Below, piece by piece: positions 10,837 to 19,839 of a stretch of 64,000 nucleotides of DNA. A program made the translations under genes and the position numbers. The DNA is from Candidatus Ancillula glyptotermitis (lineage in GTDB: Bacteria; Actinomycetota; Actinomycetes; Actinomycetales; Bifidobacteriaceae), in NCBI GenBank assembly GCA_031268675.1, contig JAIRWY010000048.1, positions 1-64,000 of the forward strand. Direction: 5' to 3'. How positions within the stretch are numbered: position 1 is the first letter of the stretch; each line of letters starts with the position of its first letter. The notes below the pieces were generated by a model, which was given only the letters and a program-made list of their open reading frames with translations, was not told where the DNA came from and ran no database searches.

Positions 10837-11975
10837 TGTTAGTGGGTGTTGTTGGTGGTGGGCAACTCGCACGCATGATGGCACCTGAGTTTCAAAAGCT
10901 AGGAATTGAAGCAAGGGTTCTAGTTGAGGAAAGTGGTTCATCAGCCGATCAAGTGTATGGTGATGTAATAGTCGGTTCATGTGATGATATGCAGAAACTA
11001 GAAAGTCTGGCTAGTGATTTAGATGTACTGACTTTTGAGCATGAACATGTTCCGAATGAGCAGATTTCGGCACTAGAACGAGCAAAAGTTGTAGTTTATC
11101 CTTGTTCAAGCGCGCTAATTTATGCACAAGATAAACTTAAAATGCGTAAAAAACTCATGCAGATGAATATTCCATCTCCTCAATTTTCAGTTGTTAATGA
11201 CTTTAGTGGTATAATAGAATTTGCGGAAAATATTAAGAGCGATAAAGTTGTTCTAAAAGCTGCAACTGGCGGTTATGATGGTAAAGGTGTCTATGTATTT
11301 GATATAAGGCGAGGTGCTGATGAACTGCCTGAATGGGTATTGCGAGGGACTGAACTTCTTGTTGAAGAGTGTATTGATTTTTCGCGAGAACTATGTGCAT
11401 TAGTTGTGCGTTCAAATGCTGGAGAATTGGTGCATTATGATGTCGTGGAAACTATTCAAAGAGGAGGTGTTTGCAAGACGGTTATTGCTCCTGCACCTAA
11501 TTTAAAGCAGGGTGCGGTTGATTTTCAGGAACTTGCACAAACTATGGCGTGTTCAATTGCTCAGGAGTTGGAGGTTGTTGGTGTTTTGGCAGTAGAAATG
11601 TTCCAACGAGGAGATGAACTTCTTGTCAATGAGTTGGCAATGCGACCGCATAATTCTGGGCACTGGACAATTTCAGGTGCAGTAACTTCGCAGTTTGAAA
11701 ACCATATCAGAGCAGTTTGTGGACTAGCTTTGGGGAGTACTGCACGAACTTCAAAATGGACTGTTATGGAGAACATTTTAGGACAAGAAGGCACGAATTT
11801 GGGAAATGCACTACCTAGTGCATTGGAAATTGACAGTCGCGCAAAAGTAAACTTGTATGGAAAATCTGCATGCTCTGGCAGAAAACTTGGGCATGTTAAT
11901 ATTTCAGGTGAAGATTTAAGTGAGTTGTTAAGTGTGTCTGGTAGAATTTCAAGCGTTCTTGAGGGCAAAAAGTAG
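10836..11975 (+). CDS. purK: 5-(carboxyamino)imidazole ribonucleotide synthase
   Basis: GVVGGGQLARMMAPEFQKLGI, ATP-grasp fold, NELAMRPHNSGHWT. Confidence 0.93.
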   Translation: MLVGVVGGGQLARMMAPEFQKLGIEARVLVEESGSSADQVYGDVIVGSCDDMQKLESLASDLDVLTFEHEHVPNEQISALERAKVVVYPCSSALIYAQDKLKMRKKLMQMNIPSPQFSVVNDFSGIIEFAENIKSDKVVLKAATGGYDGKGVYVFDIRRGADELPEWVLRGTELLVEECIDFSRELCALVVRSNAGELVHYDVVETIQRGGVCKTVIAPAPNLKQGAVDFQELAQTMACSIAQELEVVGVLAVEMFQRGDELLVNELAMRPHNSGHWTISGAVTSQFENHIRAVCGLALGSTARTSKWTVMENILGQEGTNLGNALPSALEIDSRAKVNLYGKSACSGRKLGHVNISGEDLSELLSVSGRISSVLEGKK

Positions 11976-11999
11976 AAAATAGAACTAGAAGGAGAAAAT

Positions 12000-12512
12000 A
12001 TGTCAAAAGTTTATAATGGCGAAAGTGGACACGAAGAACCAGTTGTTGCAATTTTCATGGGGTCAAAATCAGACTTGGGAATTATGCAGGCAGCTGCTGA
12101 TATACTCAAAGAGTTTCAAATTCCGCACACTATTGAAGTTAAGTCTGCGCACAGAATGCCGTTTGCTATGCTAGATGCTGCAAAAACAGCAGAAGAAAAG
12201 GGCTACAAAGTGATTATTGCAGGTGCAGGAGGTGCTGCCCATTTGCCTGGAATGCTTGCATCTGCGACGACTCTTCCAGTAATTGGGGTTCCAGTTTCGC
12301 TTAAAAACTTGTCTGGACTAGACTCGCTTTTATCAATTGTGCAGATGCCATCTGGTGTTCCAGTTGCAACAGTTTCTATTGACGGCGCGCGCAATGCAGG
12401 ACTATTAGCAGCCCGCATTCTTGCAGTATCTGACTCAAGGATATTTAAGAAGTTGCAGGAGTTTTCAAGTGCTCTTTATGAAGTTGCTGATGCACAGAAT
12501 GAAGAACTATAA
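12000..12512 (+). CDS. purE: 5-(carboxyamino)imidazole ribonucleotide mutase
   Basis: [34 protein letters not shown]. Confidence 0.93.
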   Translation: MSKVYNGESGHEEPVVAIFMGSKSDLGIMQAAADILKEFQIPHTIEVKSAHRMPFAMLDAAKTAEEKGYKVIIAGAGGAAHLPGMLASATTLPVIGVPVSLKNLSGLDSLLSIVQMPSGVPVATVSIDGARNAGLLAARILAVSDSRIFKKLQEFSSALYEVADAQNEEL

Positions 12513-12701
12513 TATCAACTACATTTTAATGCAGATTTAATTAGAATTATAGGGCATAAACAGGTATTGGTGATTACAACATAAAAATATAAAGAAGAAA
12601 AGTAACAAAAAAAAAGAGACAAAATAGTTATGTTTTGTATATTTTTTTGTTGCTTTGCAAAATATTACTCAGGCTTTGTACTCATTCGTTAGATTTATGG
12701 C

Positions 12702-12731
12702 TTGACAAAGTGGGGGGGGGGGTGCTATAAT
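12702..12731 (+). promoter_or_regulatory. Promoter with a poly-G tract in the spacer: TTGACA (12702-12707)-18 bp-TATAAT (12726-12731)
   Basis: TTGACAAAGTGGGGGGGGGGGTGCTATAATGG; G11 at 12712-12722. Confidence 0.85.
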
Positions 12732-12775
12732 GGTGGTAGTTGTTAATTTATAGTATATTAAGGAGATAGTAAGTT

Positions 12776-14230
12776 ATGAGTCGGAAGTTAAAAGTGTTTT
12801 CACGTCTGGTGGTGTGTTTTTCTGCAATCAGTTTAAGTGTTTTTGGGGTTATTCCATCGTCTTTTTCAGTTCAAAAAGCAAGTGCTGGTGAAATTCCAAC
12901 TTATGATTTTAACTACACATATGCCTTTGATCATAACACTCTTAATCTTCTTCCAAATCATCAATTCATTGCTCCTGATGTATGCGTACATACTGCAGAT
13001 GTTGTTGCTGGACGATATGCGGAATTCATGAAAGCAGGAAATTATGTGCTAGAAGTAAGAAATAAAGAAAACGGAAATATTCATTCTACTTTTGAAAATA
13101 CTCTTACTAACGATAGTTTCGCAGATTATGGAACTTCAACAGATCTTCTCTTAAAAAATAACTACTTAGGTCAAGACTCTGGAATCAATTTAATATGTCA
13201 TGGTTATTGTGGAGATGGTGTAATTGAGTTTAATCTTATAAATTTTCCAGTAAATTTCTTCGCGCTAGATACGAAATATACAGTATCTCTTAAACAGACA
13301 GTTGGATTAACTCAAAAGGTAATATTCAATGGTGAATTAGAAGTAAAATCTGAAAATCCTGCGCCTGTTGATGGTGTACTTCATGTTGTAAATGGAATAA
13401 CTAGGGTTGTAGATTTAAGTAGTGTATTTGGCGAGGGTAGATCAGGAGATGAAATTATCTCCCAAAATCCTGAAATATTAAGTGTTGGAACTCATGCTAC
13501 TACTGCTGATGTTCAAATTACTACTCACAGACCAGGTAGGACGGTTCTTGTTGATAAAACTAATGAGAATAAGCAGCTGAATGTTGTTGTTTTACCAGCA
13601 TTTTCAAAGCCAGTTGCTGATTTAACGAAGGTTGTTAGTATAACTAATCCTGCGCCGAATTCTCAAGATGCTCAATTTCATGATGCAATTAAATTCCTCT
13701 TTGAGCATGGAGTTACAACTGGAGTTGAAGATAAAGACGGCAGTGTTTATTACTATGGCGATAACAACTTAACGCGTGGAGAATTTGCGGCATATTTATA
13801 CCGTTTTAGTGGTTCTCCTGTAGTTACAAATGAGCAACTAGCAAATAACTTTGCAGATGTAAAAGAAGGCGATCAATTTGCGAAAGAGATTGCATGGTTA
13901 AAAGCACATGCTATTTCAACTGGAGATAAGAACAACTTCTATCCAAAACTGCCTATTAAGCGTGGTGAAATTGCTAAATTTGTTGCACTTGCTTTTGCTA
14001 ATGCTGATGAAGTTGAAGAGGCAAAGGGTTATGAGCGGTTTTTGGACTTGGATGCGAATGCTGAGTTTACAAAATACATCAAGTTTTTAGGTTATCGGGA
14101 AATATCATCAGGTGATTCATCAGGTTTTGGTACTTCACCTTATGCGTATTATTATCCTGACTTCTTTATCAGTAGAGGTCAGATCGCTAAGTTTTTATAT
14201 GAGGCTAATTTGAAACTATTTGTGAACTAA
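12776..14230 (+). CDS. Secreted SLH-like (S-layer homology) domain surface protein
   Basis: Signal peptide; repeats such as FHDAIKFLFEHGVTTGV..LTRGEFAAYLYR, FAKEIAWLKAHAISTG..PIKRGEIAKFVALAF, YIKFLGYREISSG..ISRGQIAKFLYEA. Confidence 0.85.
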   Translation: MSRKLKVFSRLVVCFSAISLSVFGVIPSSFSVQKASAGEIPTYDFNYTYAFDHNTLNLLPNHQFIAPDVCVHTADVVAGRYAEFMKAGNYVLEVRNKENGNIHSTFENTLTNDSFADYGTSTDLLLKNNYLGQDSGINLICHGYCGDGVIEFNLINFPVNFFALDTKYTVSLKQTVGLTQKVIFNGELEVKSENPAPVDGVLHVVNGITRVVDLSSVFGEGRSGDEIISQNPEILSVGTHATTADVQITTHRPGRTVLVDKTNENKQLNVVVLPAFSKPVADLTKVVSITNPAPNSQDAQFHDAIKFLFEHGVTTGVEDKDGSVYYYGDNNLTRGEFAAYLYRFSGSPVVTNEQLANNFADVKEGDQFAKEIAWLKAHAISTGDKNNFYPKLPIKRGEIAKFVALAFANADEVEEAKGYERFLDLDANAEFTKYIKFLGYREISSGDSSGFGTSPYAYYYPDFFISRGQIAKFLYEANLKLFVN

Positions 14231-14231
14231 T

Positions 14232-15512
14232 ATGAGAATAAAGCAACTTTTTGGTAATTTATACCTTCAGGTAATCTTTGCAGTTATTTTGGGGGTCTTG
14301 GTAGGAATATTTATTCCGTCATTTGGTGAAAAATGCTTACCTTTGGGGTCGGTTTTTATATTTTTAATCAAGATAGTAATTGTTCCAATTATATTTTGTT
14401 GTATAACTCACGGTGTTGCCAGTATAGGTAACTTAAAGTCATTGGGGAAAATTGGAATTAAGGCAATTATATATTTTGAAGTTTTGACAACTATTGCTTT
14501 AATTATTGGTTTAGTAGTTGTTGATGGATTGAAGCCTGGATCTGGAATGAACATTGATCCTGATAAGTTAGATAAGAATTTGGTTGAATCATATACACAG
14601 TCATCCGTACAATCGCATAATAGTATTTTGGGCATAATTCAAACAATCTTCCCAAAAACATTTTTTGAAAGCTTTTTTTCGGGAAATTTACTACATACAC
14701 TAGCAATAGGGCTTTTGTTTGGGGTTGCAATTTTGAAGTTGCATAATCCACGCCATATAGAATCACTAGTAAATGGATTGAATGTTATGACTGAAATGTT
14801 TTTTAGCATTATGAATATTGTGATGAGGTTTGCTCCATTTGGTGTATTTGGTGCAATTGCATACACTATTTCATCATTTGGTTCATCATCTTTAATTTAT
14901 CTGTTGAAAATGATGGTATGTGTTTATTTAACATCAATTTTATTTATTCTAGTTTGTTTGGGACTCATTTTGAGATTCTGTGGAGTTAATATCTTCAAGT
15001 TTCTTAGATTTATAGCAACTGAAATAATTCTTGTACTTGGAACAAGTTCATCTGAGGTTGCAATTCCATCTATTATTTCAAAATTTTCAAGATCTGGGGT
15101 TGACCCCTCAATTGTTCGATTGGTGATTCCGATGGGATATAGTTTTAATTTAGATGGGACATGCATATATTTAACGAGTGCAATACTATTTATATCTCAA
15201 AGCATGAATATTGATCTAACCTTTGGTAATAAAATACTTATCCTTGTATTACTACTATTGACATCAAAAGGTGCAGCTGCAGTGTCTGGTGGTGGATTTA
15301 TAACATTAGCAGCAACTCTTTCCTCTTTCAGTTTGATTCCAGTTGTCGGCATAACAATTATTCTAGGTGTTGACAGATTTATGTCGGAAATTAGGTCTAT
15401 AACCAATATCATAGGAAATTGTGTTGCAACAGTAGTTGTGGCAAAATGGGAGAAAAAGATAGATATGGAAGAGTTCAACAAGGCATTAAATCGCAAAAGT
15501 GCTAAATTATAG
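14232..15512 (+). CDS. Dicarboxylate/amino acid:cation (Na+ or H+) symporter family protein
   Basis: SDF-family features: IKIVIVPIIF, GTSSSEVAIPSI, GYSFNLDGTCIYLT. Confidence 0.88.
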   Translation: MRIKQLFGNLYLQVIFAVILGVLVGIFIPSFGEKCLPLGSVFIFLIKIVIVPIIFCCITHGVASIGNLKSLGKIGIKAIIYFEVLTTIALIIGLVVVDGLKPGSGMNIDPDKLDKNLVESYTQSSVQSHNSILGIIQTIFPKTFFESFFSGNLLHTLAIGLLFGVAILKLHNPRHIESLVNGLNVMTEMFFSIMNIVMRFAPFGVFGAIAYTISSFGSSSLIYLLKMMVCVYLTSILFILVCLGLILRFCGVNIFKFLRFIATEIILVLGTSSSEVAIPSIISKFSRSGVDPSIVRLVIPMGYSFNLDGTCIYLTSAILFISQSMNIDLTFGNKILILVLLLLTSKGAAAVSGGGFITLAATLSSFSLIPVVGITIILGVDRFMSEIRSITNIIGNCVATVVVAKWEKKIDMEEFNKALNRKSAKL

Positions 15513-15530
15513 TTCAAGCATAAAGAATAC

Positions 15531-16304
15531 TCAAAACACCTGACAAGTCTTCAAGTCATTCCAAGGGTCAGTTGAGAATGGCAATAACTTGACATCTAGT
15601 GTTTGATTTAATGCATGAAGTTGGTATTTTAGCTTGTGCAGCCACGGATATTCAGATACGAAGTGCGGTATATCAACTATTGCAAAATTGAACTGTTGTA
15701 TAGCGTCTTGCACAGGGTGATGCCTCAGATCAGAAGTTATAAATAAGTCCGCACCCTCACCGTTAAATGCTTGTGCAGCTTCAAGAAAAAACGAATCCCC
15801 ACTACCTCCGATTGCATATGGGCGGTAGATTTTCATACTCATATCGTTTGCACAGACCTTCATTAACGGTGCAGTTTTGGGAACAAGCTTATCCAACTTG
15901 GTTTTGAATTTAATCAAGTAGTCGGATAGTAAGGTGCCCTTTTGTACAGAATCTGCAATTTCCTGTATTGTATCACGAACTCCACCTATCTGGTTGTCCG
16001 CATTTGTATGCATGACATAATGCGATATGTTGTTTTTAATCAATTTGTTGAGTATTCTACCTCGAAAAGTATCTCCTCCAACTAGATGAACACTTCTAAA
16101 AAAGAGTGGATGATGCGTAATCAGTAAGTTTGCCCCACAAGCAATTGCTTCGTCCACAACAGCATCCGTAATATCAACACTCAGTAAAATCGTGGAGATT
16201 TCAGATTGTACATCTCCAACACAAAGACCTGGAAAATCCCAATCCTCAGATAAATTCAGCGGATAGAGTGATTCTAGGTGTTCAATAAGTTTCAGTAGTT
16301 TCAT
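15531..16304 (-). CDS. Nif3-like dinuclear metal centre hexameric protein
   Basis: ANLLITHHPLFFRSV, HTNADNQIGGVRDT, SGDSFF motifs. Confidence 0.88.
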   Translation of the reverse strand: MKLLKLIEHLESLYPLNLSEDWDFPGLCVGDVQSEISTILLSVDITDAVVDEAIACGANLLITHHPLFFRSVHLVGGDTFRGRILNKLIKNNISHYVMHTNADNQIGGVRDTIQEIADSVQKGTLLSDYLIKFKTKLDKLVPKTAPLMKVCANDMSMKIYRPYAIGGSGDSFFLEAAQAFNGEGADLFITSDLRHHPVQDAIQQFNFAIVDIPHFVSEYPWLHKLKYQLHALNQTLDVKLLPFSTDPWNDLKTCQVF

Positions 16305-17998
16305 TAAAAAAGTCCAGTTATTGTACCAGATCCATCAATATCTATATTATTTGCAGCAGGAATTTTCGGTAAACCAGGCATTGTCATAACGCTACCAGTA
16401 ATCGCAACTATAAAACCAGCACCAGCACTTACTTTTAACTCGCGGATTTGTATTTTAAAACCCCTTGGGGCACCCAGTTTTTTCGGATCATCAGAAAATG
16501 AATACTGTGTTTTTGCCATACAAATTGGTAACTGTTCAAAACCTAACTCTTTTAGAGTTTCCAACTGTCTTTTTGCGCCAACTGTTAAGGATACTCCATC
16601 TGCTTTGTAGACTTTTTTAGCAATTGCATCCAATTTTTCCTCAATTGTTTGGTTTAACTCGTAGGCATATTTTAGGGTTGTTGCTTTTTTGGTAGTTTCA
16701 ATTACTGTATTCGCAAGTTCAACTGCTCCATTTGAGCCCTTTTCCCAAACTTCGGATAACTCAAACGGTATATTTTTAGCATCGCACTGTGATTTCACCA
16801 GACTAATTTCTTCATCAGTATCCGTATAGAACTTATTTAATGCTACAACAGTTTTTAACCCGAAAATATCTTGAATATTATTCACATGTTGATATAGATT
16901 TTCTAGTCCCTTTTTGAGGGCAACAAGGTTTTCCTCGTTGTATGCTGTTTTTTCAACACCACCATGGTATTTAAGTGCACGAATGGTTGCCACAATAACA
17001 ACCGCATCTGGTTTTAATCCAGCTTTTCGGCATTTAATATCAAAGAACTTCTCAGCTCCAAGGTCAGCACCAAAACCAGCCTCAGTTACTACATATCCAT
17101 CATCTCCAGCTAATTCAAGTGCTTTTTTCGTTGCTACAACAGAATTACATCCATGTGCAATATTTGCGAACGGACCACCATGTATTAAAACTGGTGTACC
17201 TTCCAGAGTTTGGACAAGATTTGGCAAAAACGCATCCTTCAAAAGTGCGGTCATTGCTCCATGTGCTTTTAAATCTTTTGCCTTAACTGGTTTTCCGCTC
17301 CTGTTATATGCAACAACAATTTCGCCGAGTCTGGTTTTTAAATCTAACAGATCAGTTGCCAAGCAGAAGACAGCCATAACTTCAGATGCAACAGTAATCT
17401 CAAATCCATCTTCTCTTACAATTCCGTTTATTGTCCCGTTCGCACCATGTGAAAGTCCACTAGTAATATGTCTGAGCTGCCGATCGTTCATATCAACACT
17501 TCGTTTTAGAACTATTCTGGTTGGATCAACATCAGTTTCATTTCCTTGTTTTATGTGGTTGTCTAGTAGTGCAACTAGTAAATTATTCGCAGCCCCAATT
17601 GCATGAAAATCACCTGTAAAATGCAAGTTGATGTCTTCCATAGGTATTACTTGTGCATATCCACCACCAGTTGCACCACCTTTTACTCCAAATACTGGAC
17701 CTAAACTTGGCTCTCGAAGTGCGCCAACAGTTCTATTGCCGAGTTTTCTCAATGCGTCTGTTAATCCTACAGTAGTTGTTGTCTTGCCTTCTCCTGCAGG
17801 TGTTGGATTTATCGCAGTAACCAGTATAAGCTTCGCTTTTGATTTTTGCGCATTTTCATCTGCAGTAAGCGGTAATTTTGCTTTATATCTACCATAAAAT
17901 TCCAGTTCATCAACATTTATTCCAAGTGTAGACGCAACCTCATGAATTGCTTTTGGCTTTACACTTGTTGCAATTTCAATATCTGTTTTATAATCCAT
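16304..17998 (-). CDS. fhs: Formate--tetrahydrofolate ligase
   Basis: [55 protein letters not shown]; start moved from 18016 to ATG 17998. Confidence 0.95.
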   Translation of the reverse strand: MDYKTDIEIATSVKPKAIHEVASTLGINVDELEFYGRYKAKLPLTADENAQKSKAKLILVTAINPTPAGEGKTTTTVGLTDALRKLGNRTVGALREPSLGPVFGVKGGATGGGYAQVIPMEDINLHFTGDFHAIGAANNLLVALLDNHIKQGNETDVDPTRIVLKRSVDMNDRQLRHITSGLSHGANGTINGIVREDGFEITVASEVMAVFCLATDLLDLKTRLGEIVVAYNRSGKPVKAKDLKAHGAMTALLKDAFLPNLVQTLEGTPVLIHGGPFANIAHGCNSVVATKKALELAGDDGYVVTEAGFGADLGAEKFFDIKCRKAGLKPDAVVIVATIRALKYHGGVEKTAYNEENLVALKKGLENLYQHVNNIQDIFGLKTVVALNKFYTDTDEEISLVKSQCDAKNIPFELSEVWEKGSNGAVELANTVIETTKKATTLKYAYELNQTIEEKLDAIAKKVYKADGVSLTVGAKRQLETLKELGFEQLPICMAKTQYSFSDDPKKLGAPRGFKIQIRELKVSAGAGFIVAITGSVMTMPGLPKIPAANNIDIDGSGTITGLF

Positions 17999-18304
17999 AT
18001 CTTCATTATACCACATGCCTATGACATTTTGCTTTCAACTGCATCCGCACCCAAACTACAACACCTTCCATTTATCATCAACCCCTCTTAAATACAAGTC
18101 TTCTTTTATTCAGGGGAGGTACATGCAAAAACTTCTTCTGTAGCAAATCTAGGTGGTTTTATAACCTAGACCTTCATTAAGGCTATTTATAAGCACGTGG
18201 TTTGATTTTAGGTGCTTATGTGTGTTATATACACATGTACTATTTTGAAGGGGGAAAACAGGCTTTTTTTAGACTTCATGATGTATAAGCAGAGTGGTAA
18301 ATGC
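17999..18304 (-). repeat. Copy C (long, ~305 bp) of the dispersed promoter-bearing repeat, directly upstream of fhs
   Basis: Reverse complement aligns with 4447-4751; ends TGTGGTATAATgaagatATG. Confidence 0.9.
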
Positions 18305-18464
18305 TATTTCTTGTATAAAGTGCTACTTCTTAGGGTGTTGTAGTTCTGATTGGAATTCAACTTTTGTACATTTCTAATTCCGCACTTATTGTATTTTCTT
18401 ATAAACGAGCATTCTATAAAAAATACTTTTGTAAGTTATTTCAAGAAGATAATTTGACTTTTAC

Positions 18465-18495
18465 TTGACAAGCAGGGGGGGGGGGGTGATATAAT
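18465..18495 (+). promoter_or_regulatory. Promoter with a poly-G tract in the spacer: TTGACA (18465-18470)-19 bp-TATAAT (18490-18495)
   Basis: TTGACAAGCAGGGGGGGGGGGGTGATATAATGG; G12 at 18475-18486. Confidence 0.85.
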
Positions 18496-18548
18496 GGTAA
18501 GCGTTCGTTGTGCATGAATAGTTATTCAGTTTGGAGATGTTGAAGTAA

Positions 18549-19787
18549 ATGAGAGAAGTAAATGCTAATTTGTATGTAGTAGGCATCATTGGTGGTGGTT
18601 ATGTGGGATTACCAAATGCTGTTTATTATGCTGAACGCGGAGCTGAAGTAGTTGTTTTTGATACGGACGAGTCAGTTGTTGCTGGAATTAATTCAGGAAT
18701 TTCGCATATTGCTGATGTAGAAAATGAAGTTCTGCTAAAACTAGTGTCTGCAGGGAGAATTCGCGCTACACAAGATTTCACGCAGATCGCAAATTGCCAG
18801 TATATTTTTATAGATGTTCCAACTCCTCTAAAACATGGTGAAAAACAGCCAAGTTATGTATATATAGATATGGTTGCTTCAAGTCTAGCAGAATATCTTC
18901 CAAAAGGTAAAGGTGTAGTAGTTTTTCTTGAGTCTACGGTTGCACCTGGAGATACGTTCAGGTACTTAATACATCCACTTCAAGAAGCTGGATATAAACT
19001 AGATGTAGATGTTTACGTCTGCTTTTTTCCTGAGCGGATTAATCCTGGTGGTAGTTTTGACTTTAGAAGAGTTTCCCGCGTTTTGGGTGGATCTAAATTG
19101 GCAACGCGAAAAGCTAGTCATTTTTTCTCAGCACTGAAAAGTTCACAAGAATTACAACAGGAAATTACCACTGTTTCTAGTATAGAGACAGCTGAATTGA
19201 GCAAGATTTTGGAGAATACTTATCGCTATGTCAACATCGCTCTTATCAACGAGTTTGCTAAAGTTGCTCAAAAGATAGGTGTGGACATTACTGAAGCAAT
19301 TGATGCAGCAGGAACTAAGCCGTATGGATTTCAGAAGTTCTATCCAAACATCAAGATTGGTGGACATTGCATTCCAGTAGATCCATTTTATCTGTATAAT
19401 TCTATGCAGGAACTAGGAATTGAAATGCCACTTCTTAAGGCTGCAAGTTCGGTAAACGACTCGATGCTGAATTTCGGTGTTGAAAAAATAGTTGATGCAC
19501 TAGATAAACCTCTTAAAGTTGCCAATATTGCGTTGATTGGCGCAACTTACAAGAAAAATATTGCTGATGTACGCGAAAGTGCTGCATTTGTACTGAAAAA
19601 TAGATTACAGGAACTTGGTGCAAGCGTTGAGTTGTTTGATCCGCTTATATATCCTAAAACTTGGAAGAATGACTACACAGATTTTGACTTGGTCGTTTTA
19701 CTTGTTGGTCATACTTGCGTGGATATTGATGAGTTGAAGTCTAATTCAAAACTATTTGTTAACTTAGACTTTGATTTGAAAAAGTAG
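18549..19787 (+). CDS. Nucleotide-sugar dehydrogenase (UDP-glucose/UDP-GlcNAc/ManNAc dehydrogenase family)
   Basis: GGGYVGLPNAVYYAERG, FFPERINPG, IKIGGHCIPVDPFYL. Confidence 0.9.
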   Translation: MREVNANLYVVGIIGGGYVGLPNAVYYAERGAEVVVFDTDESVVAGINSGISHIADVENEVLLKLVSAGRIRATQDFTQIANCQYIFIDVPTPLKHGEKQPSYVYIDMVASSLAEYLPKGKGVVVFLESTVAPGDTFRYLIHPLQEAGYKLDVDVYVCFFPERINPGGSFDFRRVSRVLGGSKLATRKASHFFSALKSSQELQQEITTVSSIETAELSKILENTYRYVNIALINEFAKVAQKIGVDITEAIDAAGTKPYGFQKFYPNIKIGGHCIPVDPFYLYNSMQELGIEMPLLKAASSVNDSMLNFGVEKIVDALDKPLKVANIALIGATYKKNIADVRESAAFVLKNRLQELGASVELFDPLIYPKTWKNDYTDFDLVVLLVGHTCVDIDELKSNSKLFVNLDFDLKK

Positions 19788-19839
19788 AGAGCTGGTGTAA
19801 AGAAACATAATGAATAGTAATGGAATAAGGTTGTAGTTT

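Noticed and set aside
16914-17606. 230-aa plus-strand ORF antisense to fhs
   Set aside because: fhs on the other strand is unambiguous; the antisense frame is a codon-bias shadow
17999-18304. THF-type riboswitch or other 5' UTR regulator upstream of fhs
   Set aside because: The predicted -10 is only 6 nt from the fhs ATG, so the repeat is upstream of the transcription start and not in the mRNA leader
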